DNA of 39,299 nucleotides from JAJPXI01 sp051867655. Its GTDB lineage: Bacteria > Bacillota > Clostridia > Oscillospirales > Oscillospiraceae. Below the pieces are notes generated by a model. It ran no database searches, had not been told where the DNA came from, and saw nothing but the letters and a program-made list of their open reading frames with translations. Position 1 is the stretch's first letter. Each line of letters opens with the position of its first letter. Shown one piece after another: positions 1 to 8,003 of this stretch. The stretch is from the NCBI GenBank assembly GCA_051867655.1, contig JBJDYV010000061.1, positions 1 through 39,299 of the forward strand, written 5' to 3'. Both the position numbers and the translations under genes were made by a program.

Positions 1-92
1 GCGGTCAGGATCTCCCGTACCGCGTCCTCCAGGCCGGTGACGACCTGGCCGTAGCCCTTGAATTCCGGGTCATACACGGAATATATTTTCAT
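1..92 (-). CDS. DUF4867-like protein, 5' part only
   Basis: This is the first 30 codons of a gene that runs off the left edge of the window. The start ATG is at 92, two bases after the stop of the xylulokinase gene, and a GGGGAG ribosome binding site lies inside the end of that gene, so the two are translationally coupled. The visible N-terminus (MKIYSVYDPEFKGYGQVV) resembles the small DUF4867 family that I recall from sugar operons of clostridia. The catalytic role of that family is not known to me. The assignment rests on a short stretch and on the operon context with the kinase. Confidence 0.6.
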   Translation of the reverse strand, partial: MKIYSVYDPEFKGYGQVVTGLEDAVREILT

Positions 93-94
93 TC

Positions 95-1585
95 TCAACG
101 CTCCCCTTCCATCAGTTGTGCAAACAGCTCCTTACACGCGGGGTAGATCTTTCGGAACTGCTGATAGCGCACCTCATACCGGGCGGTCAGCTCCGCGTCC
201 GGCTCCACGGTGTCCACCACTTCCACCAGCGCGTCCGCCGCGGCCTGAACACTTTCGTACTGTCCGCAGCCCACCATGGCCAACAGGACGGCGCCGTAGC
301 CGGGGCCCTGCTCCGTCTTCACCAGCTCAAGGGGAATGCCCAACACGTTGGAAAAGATGGTCCGCCACAGCGGGGACTTGCTGCCGCCGCCGCAGATCTT
401 GGAGCGGGGGATTGCAATCCCCAGGGAGCGGGCCACCTCGAAGGAATCCCGGATGGCAAAGGCCACCCCCTCCAGCACCGCCTGCACCAGGTCGGAGCGG
501 GAGGTATCCATGGTCATGCCGAGGAACGTGCCCCGGGCGTTGGTGTCGTTGATGGGGCTGCGCTCGCCCATGAGATAGGGCAGGAAATAGACATGGTTCC
601 GGCCCAGTTGATCGGCTGTAATGTCCGCCTGCTCGGCGGCATAATCCGTGGTTTTCAGGATATCCTCGCACAGCCACTTGTTGCAGCTGGCCGCCGACAG
701 CATGCAGCCCATCAGGTGATAGCCGCCGTCCGCGTGGGCAAAGGCGTGCAGAGCGTTGTGGGGGTCCACGCCGAAGGCACCGGAGGAAATGAAGATGGTG
801 CCGGAGGTGCCCAGACTGATGTTGCAGCCGCCGCTGCCCACGGTGCCGGTGCCCACCGCGGCGGCGGCGTTGTCCCCCGCTCCGGCCACCACCTGGACGC
901 CCGGGGGAAGGCCCAGTTCCTTTGCCGCATCGGGCAGCAGGGTGCCCACCACCTCGTAGCTTTCAAACAGCTTGGGCATCTGCCGCTCGGAAACGCCGCA
1001 CAGCTCCAGCATTTCTTTGCTCCAGCGCTTGTGCTCCACGTCCAGCAGCAGCATGCCGGAGGCGTCGGAGTAGTCGCAGCAGTGCACACCCGTCAGACAG
1101 TAGTTGACATAATCTTTTGGCAGCATGATCTTGGCGATCTGTGCAAAGTTTTCCGGCTCGTTCTCCCGCAGCCACAGGAGCTTGGGGGCCGTAAAGCCGG
1201 CAAAGGCGATGTTGGCCGTCCACCGGGACAGCTTCTCTCTTCCAACGACCTCATTCAGGTAATCCACCTGTTTCGCCGTCCGGCCGTCGTTCCACAGGAT
1301 GGCGGGGCGGATCACGGCATCGTCCGCATCCAGCACCACCAGGCCGTGCATCTGGCCGCCCACGCCGATCCCGGCGACGGCGGAGGCGTCAAAGCCCCGC
1401 AGCAGCTCCGGAACGCCCTCCCAGACCGCCGCCTTCCAGTCCTCGGGGGCCTGCTGGCTCCAGCCCGGGGCGGGAAATTCCAGGGGATATTCCTTTGTGA
1501 CCGTGTTCAGGATCACGCCTTTTTCATCCGCCAGCAGCAGCTTGGCGGCGGAAGTGCCTAAATCGACGCCGATATACAGTCCCAT
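95..1585 (-). CDS. xylB: Xylulokinase-type FGGY carbohydrate kinase
   Basis: This predicted cytoplasmic kinase phosphorylates a ketose, most likely D-xylulose, with ATP for entry into the pentose phosphate pathway. The 496 residues match the usual XylB length. The N-terminal phosphate loop is GVDLGTSAAK (residues 6-15). The GGQMHG motif (residues 76-81) is characteristic of xylulokinases, and the catalytic aspartate is D238 in AGAGDNAAA. The C-terminal FGGY domain carries GERSPINDTNARG. The ATG at 1585 is chosen because AGGAGG lies 9 bases upstream; a longer reading frame to 1621 lacks such a site and overlaps the upstream gene. It is the second gene of a TSUP exporter-kinase-DUF4867 operon. 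FGGY substrate assignments by sequence alone can be wrong, and a related ketose cannot be excluded. Confidence 0.88.
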   Translation of the reverse strand: MGLYIGVDLGTSAAKLLLADEKGVILNTVTKEYPLEFPAPGWSQQAPEDWKAAVWEGVPELLRGFDASAVAGIGVGGQMHGLVVLDADDAVIRPAILWNDGRTAKQVDYLNEVVGREKLSRWTANIAFAGFTAPKLLWLRENEPENFAQIAKIMLPKDYVNYCLTGVHCCDYSDASGMLLLDVEHKRWSKEMLELCGVSERQMPKLFESYEVVGTLLPDAAKELGLPPGVQVVAGAGDNAAAAVGTGTVGSGGCNISLGTSGTIFISSGAFGVDPHNALHAFAHADGGYHLMGCMLSAASCNKWLCEDILKTTDYAAEQADITADQLGRNHVYFLPYLMGERSPINDTNARGTFLGMTMDTSRSDLVQAVLEGVAFAIRDSFEVARSLGIAIPRSKICGGGSKSPLWRTIFSNVLGIPLELVKTEQGPGYGAVLLAMVGCGQYESVQAAADALVEVVDTVEPDAELTARYEVRYQQFRKIYPACKELFAQLMEGER

Positions 1586-1599
1586 AAATATCTCCCTCC

Positions 1600-2385
1600 T
1601 CAAATCATGATGTAGTGCCAACTATTATAAATATTAATCCCAATGATCACAATCATCAAAATGATAAACAGCCGTTCCACAGCTTCAGGACTCATTTTTT
1701 TGTTCAGGGATCGGCCAATGATCCCTCCGCCGATCCCGCCGACCACCATAAGTGCAAGAACGCCCCACCGGAATTCCGGAACCGTTCCGGTCACAAGCGC
1801 AGCCACCAAGCTTGCCGCCTGGCTGAACAAAATAATATACAGACTGTTGGCCGCCGCCGTTTTGGTGTCCATGCTGAAGAAATAGTACAGCACCACCAGG
1901 TTAATCGGCCCGCCGCCGATCCCCAGGAAGCTGGACATGATGCCCAGCAGCAGTCCGATCATAACACAGGCAAGCCTGTTCGACAGTTGCTTTGTGGCGA
2001 TCCGGCTCTTGCACACAGTATAAATCAGGGTGCCGGCCGTGATCAGAGCCAGGCAGACCGCCTGCACCGCTCCCACAGTGTTCGGATTCTCGAACAGCCC
2101 CCTGACGGCAGTAAACAGCTGCTTTCCGACAAGCCCGCCGACCGCGGCACCGATCGCCAGCGGCGTTCCGAGGTGCATATCTACCTGCCGTTCTTGAGAC
2201 ACCAAAGTCTTACCGACGGAATAGCAGCTCATGGACAGCACCGTGCATCCGGATAGAAAACTGATGGTCGATACGCTCTCCAAATGGAGCATGTCCAAAA
2301 CAGGCTTGATAATCACGCCGCCGCCGATCCCGCAGATCGCACCGACGGTACTGGCCAAAAGGCTGACTGCAAAAAAAATCAGCAT
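1600..2385 (-). CDS. TSUP (TauE/SafE-type) anion transporter
   Basis: This is an integral membrane protein of 261 residues, the normal size for the TSUP family, with about eight hydrophobic segments. It has the internal duplication typical of the family: GAICGIGGGVIIKP near residue 17 and FLGIGGGPINLVVLY near residue 145. Characterised TSUP members move sulfite, sulfate, sulfoacetate and similar organosulfur anions, usually outward. It is the first gene of the operon that continues into xylB (stop and next start 14 bases apart). The ATG at 2385 has GGGAGG 8 bases upstream. The nearby sulfatase and its maturase suggest, by inference only, that it could export the sulfate released inside the cell. 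The transported anion cannot be read from the sequence. Confidence 0.85.
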   Translation of the reverse strand: MLIFFAVSLLASTVGAICGIGGGVIIKPVLDMLHLESVSTISFLSGCTVLSMSCYSVGKTLVSQERQVDMHLGTPLAIGAAVGGLVGKQLFTAVRGLFENPNTVGAVQAVCLALITAGTLIYTVCKSRIATKQLSNRLACVMIGLLLGIMSSFLGIGGGPINLVVLYYFFSMDTKTAAANSLYIILFSQAASLVAALVTGTVPEFRWGVLALMVVGGIGGGIIGRSLNKKMSPEAVERLFIILMIVIIGINIYNSWHYIMI

Positions 2386-2423
2386 AGTTCTTCCCTCCCA
2401 CCTTAAAAAAGATAGCTCCGCCC

Positions 2424-2451
2424 TTGCTTTTCCCTGCAAATCCTGTAAAAT
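2424..2451 (+). promoter_or_regulatory. Candidate sigma-A promoter of the sulfatase maturase gene
   Basis: A -35 box TTGCTT (2424-2429) and a -10 box TAAAAT (2446-2451) are separated by 16 bases, and TG directly precedes the -10. Transcription would begin near 2458, giving a short leader to the gene starting at 2485. Confidence 0.5.
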
Positions 2452-2484
2452 GAAAGCACCCAAAACCATCGGAAGGTGATGACC

Positions 2485-3627
2485 TTGCCGCCCCTCACTC
2501 TCATGATCAAGCCGGCCTCCGGGCTGTGCAATCTGCGCTGCAAATACTGTTTTTATGCCGACGAGATGCAGAAACGGGATACCGCTTCCTTCGGCATCAT
2601 GTCTCCGGACATCCTCTCCTGCGTGATGCAGAAGGCCTTTTCCCATGCCGACGGTCCGGTCTCCCTGATCTTCCAGGGGGGCGAGCCCACCTTGGCCGGC
2701 CTGGACTTTTTCCGGCAGGCCGTGGCCTTCGCCGCGCAGTACAACACAAAAAAACTTCCCGTCAGCTTTTCGCTGCAAACCAATGGGATGGCTCTGGACG
2801 AACAGTGGGCCGCCTTTTTCGCGAAAAACCGTTTCCTGATCGGGCTCTCTCTGGACGGCACCCAGCCTGTCCACGACAAAAACCGGGTCTGCCCGGACGG
2901 CTCCGGCTCCTTTGACACGGTAATGGATCGGGTCGCTCTGCTGCGCCGATTCGGCGTGGAGTTCAATATTCTGACAGTGGTCACCCGGCAGACCGCCGGC
3001 AGCATCGGAAGGATCTATCGCTTTTTTCAGGAGCAGGGTCTTCTCTATCAGCAGTATATTCCCTGTCTGGACCCCCTGGGCGAGACGCGGGGACAGCGGG
3101 ACTATTCTCTGACGCCGGAAAAATATGAATTCTTCCTGAAAACCCTGTTTGACCGCTGGTACCGGGACGTGTCGCGGGGGGAACCCGCTTCCAACCGCTA
3201 CTTTGAAAATCTGGTGGGGATGCTGCTCCTGCAGCCGCCCGAGAGCTGCGGTATGTTGGGCCGCTGCACCGAGCAGAATGTGGTGGAGGCAGACGGCAGC
3301 GTTTACCCCTGCGATTTCTATGTGCTGGACCAATACCGTCTGGGCAATCTGTGTACCGACAGCTTTGCGGATCTTCAGCGCCGCCGCCGGGAGCTGGGCT
3401 TTATCGAGGCCTCCGCGGCCATCCACCCGGACTGCCAGGCCTGCAAATGGTTTCCCATCTGCCGGGGCGGCTGCCGCCGGGACCGGGAACAGCCAGACGG
3501 AACGCTGGGAAAAAATTATTTTTGCAGCGCATATCAGGGCTTCTTCAAATATGCCATGCCGCGTCTGGAGGAGCTGGCCCGCTGGGTGCAGAACGGGCGC
3601 CTGTCATGCCGCCGCAGCTCCGTATGA
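2485..3627 (+). CDS. Anaerobic sulfatase-maturating enzyme (radical SAM, SPASM)
   Basis: This enzyme converts the active-site cysteine of cytoplasmic sulfatases to formylglycine using S-adenosylmethionine and iron-sulfur clusters. The radical SAM motif is CNLRCKYC (C15, C19, C22). The C-terminal SPASM signature is complete: a cysteine followed by GSVYPC, then CQACKWFPICRGGC (the C-x2-C-x5-C-x3-C pattern) and a final cysteine in YFCSAY. Three starts are possible: GTG 2476, ATG 2479 and TTG 2485. TTG 2485 is preferred because GGAAGG (2471-2476) is 8 bases upstream only for this one, and because the product then begins MPPLTLMIKPAS, the typical start of the family. The Cys-type sulfatase at 5383-6861 is the obvious substrate. 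The gene is divergent from the TSUP-xylB operon and convergent with the sulfatase operon. Confidence 0.92.
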   Translation: MPPLTLMIKPASGLCNLRCKYCFYADEMQKRDTASFGIMSPDILSCVMQKAFSHADGPVSLIFQGGEPTLAGLDFFRQAVAFAAQYNTKKLPVSFSLQTNGMALDEQWAAFFAKNRFLIGLSLDGTQPVHDKNRVCPDGSGSFDTVMDRVALLRRFGVEFNILTVVTRQTAGSIGRIYRFFQEQGLLYQQYIPCLDPLGETRGQRDYSLTPEKYEFFLKTLFDRWYRDVSRGEPASNRYFENLVGMLLLQPPESCGMLGRCTEQNVVEADGSVYPCDFYVLDQYRLGNLCTDSFADLQRRRRELGFIEASAAIHPDCQACKWFPICRGGCRRDREQPDGTLGKNYFCSAYQGFFKYAMPRLEELARWVQNGRLSCRRSSV

Positions 3628-3635
3628 TGTAAAAA

Positions 3636-3680
3636 CCGCCCACAGCTTTTTTAAACAGGCTGTGGGCGGTTCCCCTTTTT
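3636..3680. terminator. Bidirectional intrinsic terminator
   Basis: A perfect 11-bp stem (CCGCCCACAGC 3636-3646 with GCTGTGGGCGG 3659-3669) is followed by a T-rich tract on the plus strand (3670-3680). A run of five A on its left side becomes a T tract on the minus strand. It ends the maturase gene and can also stop the convergent sulfatase/GH43 operon. Confidence 0.88.
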
Positions 3681-3863
3681 CTTACGCTGGCTCAGGGAAA
3701 GCGGGTCCGCCTCCGTAAAAGTCAGCGCCCGTCCGGCCAATCCATCCACCATCTGAAGGCTCGGCCGACCTGATCCAGAGCCGCCTCGGCCTGCGCATAC
3801 AGGCTGCCGGGCCGCGACCTCCTCAGCATGAGCGTGGGCACGCTCGAAGGTCTGTCTGTCCAT

Positions 3864-5288
3864 TTACCGCACCGTAACCTTCAGCAGCTCCAAGGTTCCT
3901 TCTCCGCTGTACAGAAGGCGCAGCGGACGTTCGCCGGAAACGGCGCGGATGGGCAGCGCTATTTCAGTCCAGTTCTGTCCGTCCTCCAGGGATACCGGGC
4001 ATTCGCCGGCCACTTCCCCGTCCGTGTCACTCAGGCACACGGACAAGGTCCCCTTGCAGCAGCCTCTGACATGGAGAGAAAGCTCTCTTTCCTCCCCGTC
4101 AAAGATCAGATACCGCCACCCGACCACGCCGGTGTCGGTGATGTTAGTCACATAGCCCTCGTCCTCCACCACCACATAGGGGGCCTCCACAGTGCGCTCC
4201 CGGCTGAAGCGGATGAACACGCCGCCCTCGCCCTTGTACAGGTTGCAGGCGCACCAGGCGGGAAGGGTCCTCTTTGCGGGGGCTTTCCCGCCGGACAAGC
4301 CGAAGCTGGTACACTCCACCTGGTCGATGGCGCCGTTTTCGTCGATGGTGATGGGCTCCATGCACCCCTGGCGGGAGAACTGGCGGCCATGGGTGTGGCG
4401 GTGGTAGGAGATATACCACTGATCTCCCAGCTTCACCATGCCGCCGTGGATGTTGGCGATCTGGTTGCGGGCGTGCTCGGCCGTTCTGCCCTGATAGCCC
4501 ACGTCGGCGTTGGAGATGACGGTGCCGCCGAACCTGAAATCCCGGTTGGGATATTTGCTGGTGGCATAGCACAGCTCATGTACCAGGCGGGAGCAGTAGA
4601 CGAAATAGTAGGTGTCCCCCACCTTGCGGATGGAGGCGGCCTCGAAGAAGGGATGTGCTTCATATTCGGTGCCGGCGGCGTGGTTGAAGTCGGGTATGAT
4701 GTTCACCGGCTCGCCCTTGCAGGTCAGCATGTCGGCCTCCAGCTCCACGCAGTAGGCGCCCATGGTGTTGGGGATGGGCTGGCCGCGCATGGGGAAGTGG
4801 GGAGCAAAGCCGAAGTACAGGTACACCCGGCCGTCGTCGTCCAGCAGCACGGCAGGGTCGAAGGGCAGGGGCGTATCCAGCCTCCGGCCATCGGCAAAAT
4901 GCACCACGCCCAGGTATTCATATTGTCCCGCCGGGGTGTCGCAGACCGCCACGCAGATCTGCAGATCGCTCCACTGAGGAACGGACAGCACGTAGTACAG
5001 GTAGTACCGCCCGTCGGGGCCCATGGTCACATCAGGTGCCTGCATATAGCGGTCGCCCGCGGGGTTGGTAGGGTCCTGGGTACGGCGGTAGATCACGCCC
5101 TCATAGCGCCAGTCGGAGGGGTCGTCCGCGGGCGCGGACCAGCAGACATAGTCCTCCAGGCAGTAGTCCTGGCCGTCGCAGGTGTCGTGGGAGCCGTATA
5201 AGTAGACCCGGTCCCCGAACACATGGGGTTCCACATCAGGCATGAATTCATCGACAGGAAGATAAGGGTTGTACAACGTTTTATTCAT
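3864..5288 (-). CDS. Glycoside hydrolase family 43 protein with C-terminal beta-sandwich
   Basis: This is a predicted cytoplasmic glycosidase of 474 residues without a signal peptide. GH43 enzymes form a five-bladed propeller and cleave arabinosides, xylosides or galactosides with inversion. The likely catalytic triad is visible: D18 in MPDVEPHVFGDRVYLYGS, D134 in LPFDPAVLLDDDGRVYLYFG and E206 in PFFEAASIRKVGDTYYF. H261 in NIHGGMVKLG is the conserved propeller-centre histidine. The last ~150 residues look like a CBM6-type beta-sandwich domain. The ATG at 5288 has TTGGAG about 10 bases upstream. It is the last gene of the importer-sulfatase operon, which suggests it acts on the imported oligosaccharide before or after desulfation. 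The exact glycosidic linkage cannot be inferred. Confidence 0.87.
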   Translation of the reverse strand: MNKTLYNPYLPVDEFMPDVEPHVFGDRVYLYGSHDTCDGQDYCLEDYVCWSAPADDPSDWRYEGVIYRRTQDPTNPAGDRYMQAPDVTMGPDGRYYLYYVLSVPQWSDLQICVAVCDTPAGQYEYLGVVHFADGRRLDTPLPFDPAVLLDDDGRVYLYFGFAPHFPMRGQPIPNTMGAYCVELEADMLTCKGEPVNIIPDFNHAAGTEYEAHPFFEAASIRKVGDTYYFVYCSRLVHELCYATSKYPNRDFRFGGTVISNADVGYQGRTAEHARNQIANIHGGMVKLGDQWYISYHRHTHGRQFSRQGCMEPITIDENGAIDQVECTSFGLSGGKAPAKRTLPAWCACNLYKGEGGVFIRFSRERTVEAPYVVVEDEGYVTNITDTGVVGWRYLIFDGEERELSLHVRGCCKGTLSVCLSDTDGEVAGECPVSLEDGQNWTEIALPIRAVSGERPLRLLYSGEGTLELLKVTVR

Positions 5289-5382
5289 GAATCAGTTCAC
5301 TCCAAACAGTCTGCCGCCTCAGGCCGCAGGCTGATTCTTCCATTTTGACCGTTCTCGTCCGGCCGCTGCGAAACGCCGGGGC

Positions 5383-6861
5383 TTACCTGCTTTCCGGCTT
5401 GAACACATAGCGCCTGCGGGGATAGGGCAGCGGGTCCTGTACGCGGACCAGCCATTTCGCAAGCTCCTCCATCAGTTCATTTCGTACCGTCCGGTATTTT
5501 TCATTTTCGCTCTGGTCGACCAGCTCCGCCGGATCGTCGGACAGGTGGAACAGCCTGACTGTGCCCTCCATGTCCAGCGTCAGCTTATAGTCTCCCTTTT
5601 GCACGCCGCGCACCGTTCCGCACTGGGTCCAGCTGTTCAGGCAGTCGAAAATGGAGTACGGGTTGCCGACAGCCCCTTCGGTGCGCGGGTCCAGCGTATC
5701 GCTCTCGTCATAGTAGGCCCCGCCGAATCCATGCTCGATCAGGGCGCTGGAGCAGGGGGTCTCCTCCACCGCCGGATCGGTCAGGAAGCGCGCCAAGCTG
5801 CGGCCCTGCACCCCATCGGGGATGTCGGCACCGATCAGCTCACACAGCGTGGGGAGAATATCCGTGATGGAGGCGTAGGCATTCCCCGCCGCTTTTCCCC
5901 GGGCGCAGATACCCGGTCCCGCGAAAATGATCGGGATGCGGCTCAGGAAATTCGTCACATCGGGGCCTTTGCGCATCAGGCCGTATTCGCCGACAAATTC
6001 TCCGTGGTCGGAGAGAAAGACCAGGATCGTGTTCTCGCGTACTCCCCGGTCCTCCAGGCCCTCCACGAACCGCTTGACCTGATCATCGATCAGGCGCAGC
6101 ATCCCGCAATAGTTCTTGCGCATGCGTACCAGCTGGCTGTCGAGATCCGGGACGATCTCCTCCCACATCTTTCGCAGCCAGCGGTACTTGAATCCCATAT
6201 TCTGCAAATCGTCCTTGCTGCTGTACAGCGGGGGCAAATTATCTTCAAACATTGAAAAATAAGGCTCCGGAACCTGGTAGGGGCTGTGCGGCTCCGCGAA
6301 GCTGAGCCAGAGGAAAAACGGCTGCTCCGAAGGCTCGTTCACCCACTCCAGCGCTTTTGTGACCGCGCGGTACGGGCCCTGGCACTCCAGAGGAAACCCG
6401 GACGGTTCCAGCTCGATGCCCTGTTTGAGCTGAGCCAGGTGGTCGTCGAACGCCTTTTCCTGCTCGGTTGCGTTTTTGTCAAAGCGGTGTCCGGCCGCGT
6501 GCATCAGCTCATAGGTATAGTCAAAATCCGCACTGTCGCGGTGCGAGTGGTTTTTCCCGCACAGTGCCGTGCGGTAGCCGGCCTCGCGGAAAACATCCAG
6601 CATATCCTTTGCAAAATATGCGTCCGGCAAATTGTGGTTGGTTTTTACATGGTGGGCACTTGGGTACCGTCCGGTAAACAAGCTGACCCGCGCGGGGCAG
6701 CATACGGGCATCGATGTATATCCGTTGTGAAAATCCACACCGCTCCGTCCCAGCCGGTCCAGGAAGGGCGTGGTATCGCAGGGGAACCCCTCGCTTCTTC
6801 TTAAATCAGCCCGCTGCTGATCCGTCATGATGACGACTACATTCGGTTTGTTTGCACCCAT
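5383..6861 (-). CDS. Cytoplasmic Cys-type sulfatase (sulfatase family S1)
   Basis: This protein hydrolyses a sulfate ester of a sugar or related small molecule. The 492 residues begin directly with the sulfatase fold (NVVVIMTDQQR, metal ligand D14). The maturation signature C54-C-P-A-R58 followed by LFTG at 61-64 is present, so C54 should become formylglycine. The second metal/active-site region LSDHGEFVGEYGLMRKG is also present. There is no signal peptide, so it works in the cytoplasm, as the nearby anaerobic maturase requires. It lies between the CUT2 permease gene (36-base gap) and the GH43 gene (94-base gap) in the same operon. The natural substrate is unknown. The monosaccharide-type importer suggests a sulfated mono- or small oligosaccharide, which is inference. 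Confidence 0.92.
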   Translation of the reverse strand: MGANKPNVVVIMTDQQRADLRRSEGFPCDTTPFLDRLGRSGVDFHNGYTSMPVCCPARVSLFTGRYPSAHHVKTNHNLPDAYFAKDMLDVFREAGYRTALCGKNHSHRDSADFDYTYELMHAAGHRFDKNATEQEKAFDDHLAQLKQGIELEPSGFPLECQGPYRAVTKALEWVNEPSEQPFFLWLSFAEPHSPYQVPEPYFSMFEDNLPPLYSSKDDLQNMGFKYRWLRKMWEEIVPDLDSQLVRMRKNYCGMLRLIDDQVKRFVEGLEDRGVRENTILVFLSDHGEFVGEYGLMRKGPDVTNFLSRIPIIFAGPGICARGKAAGNAYASITDILPTLCELIGADIPDGVQGRSLARFLTDPAVEETPCSSALIEHGFGGAYYDESDTLDPRTEGAVGNPYSIFDCLNSWTQCGTVRGVQKGDYKLTLDMEGTVRLFHLSDDPAELVDQSENEKYRTVRNELMEELAKWLVRVQDPLPYPRRRYVFKPESR

Positions 6862-6897
6862 ATTACGACCTCCTCCACCTTCTTACGGGATCCCCGT

Positions 6898-7917
6898 TTA
6901 CACCATCGCCGCTTCCAGCTTTTCCTTCGTGGCGCGTGCCAGGGCGATACGGTCTTTCTTCGCCTTGCGGTCACGGAAAATGGTCTCGTTGGCTCGGAAC
7001 ACCAGGAACACCAGGAACAGGCACAGCGTAAAGACCCGCTGTTCGGTCATGGAGAACTTCATGATGGAAAGGCCGGTCTGGAAAAGCTTGATGGTCATAG
7101 ACGACACCAGGATGCCCACGGCCTCGTTGGACCACCGGCCCAGATACTTGCCCAAGTACATGGGGAAGCAGTTGGTCATGACCACAGAGTTGCTGGTCAG
7201 ACCCAGCGCGGCGTCCATGGAGCCGCTGTACGCGGCCTCAAACACGCCGGCGCAGGCGATCGCACCGCCGGCCAGCGTATAGCAGCCCACCGCGTGCTTA
7301 AAGATGTTGATGCCGCTGTTGTGTGCAATCTTCTGGGAACCGCCGATGGCCCGCATGTGGTAGCCAAACCTGGTGTACTTGATGAGGATCAGGAAGATGG
7401 CCAGCACCATCAGCAAGACTGTGATGCACAGGTACATATTGGACAGGTTGCGGACGTTGGGCGCAGCGTACAGCTGCAGGCCCTTGGAATTGGAGCCCAC
7501 AAAGGCCAGGCACTCATAGATCAGCGCCATGCCGATGCCCAGAACCATGGCGGGCGTGCGGAACCAGACGAAGATCAGGCCCACGATACCGCCGAACACC
7601 AGGCCGAACACCAGGGCAAACACCAGAACGCCGATCCCGCCCAGGCCCAGACGGATCGCCAGGTTGCCGCCCAGGATGGCGGCGGCCAGACGCTGGGCGC
7701 CCAGGGACAGGTCGAAGCGTCCGTTGCTCAGGTTCAGGGACAGCGCCAGCGCCGTACAGGCCGCGATGCAGGTGGCACGCACGTAGTTCTGCACATCCAG
7801 GATGGAGACAAAAACATGCCGTCCCTGGAAGATCATGCACAGAATATCCATGAGAAGGAGCATCACCACGGGAAACGCGGCCGTGATCAAGATCGATTTC
7901 AGTTTTGATGTGCGCAT
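6898..7917 (-). CDS. CUT2-type sugar ABC transporter permease
   Basis: This membrane protein of 339 residues has 8-10 hydrophobic segments and belongs to the RbsC/branched-chain permease-like family (BPD_transp_2). It forms the translocation channel with the second permease at 9318-10277. The motif FGYHMRAIGGSQKIAHNSGI is the cytoplasmic loop that contacts the ATPase in this family. The ATG at 7917 is preferred because AAAGGTGG lies 9 bases upstream; reading further upstream would run into the binding-protein gene. The charged C-terminal tail RDRKAKKDRIALARATKEK is longer than in E. coli RbsC. It is the fourth gene of the importer operon. Confidence 0.9.
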   Translation of the reverse strand: MRTSKLKSILITAAFPVVMLLLMDILCMIFQGRHVFVSILDVQNYVRATCIAACTALALSLNLSNGRFDLSLGAQRLAAAILGGNLAIRLGLGGIGVLVFALVFGLVFGGIVGLIFVWFRTPAMVLGIGMALIYECLAFVGSNSKGLQLYAAPNVRNLSNMYLCITVLLMVLAIFLILIKYTRFGYHMRAIGGSQKIAHNSGINIFKHAVGCYTLAGGAIACAGVFEAAYSGSMDAALGLTSNSVVMTNCFPMYLGKYLGRWSNEAVGILVSSMTIKLFQTGLSIMKFSMTEQRVFTLCLFLVFLVFRANETIFRDRKAKKDRIALARATKEKLEAAMV

Positions 7918-8003
7918 AACTGCATACCACCTTTTGGGCCCCGCCCTGCGCTGCCGCAGGGCGGGGGCCGGGATTTCAGGTCTCAGGGTCCAAAGCGGAC
8001 AGA

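Noticed and set aside
3681..3863. Open frame of 70 codons after the GH43 stop, and a 36-codon frame on the same strand starting at 3829
   Set aside because: No ribosome binding site, no recognisable domain, and the longer frame runs into the terminator hairpin. The stretch may be a decayed remnant but nothing supports a gene.
3828..5201. Long plus-strand frame opposite the GH43 gene
   Set aside because: It is the antisense shadow of a GC-rich gene with clear GH43 motifs; its translation is low-complexity His/Gly/Val-rich and has no start signals.
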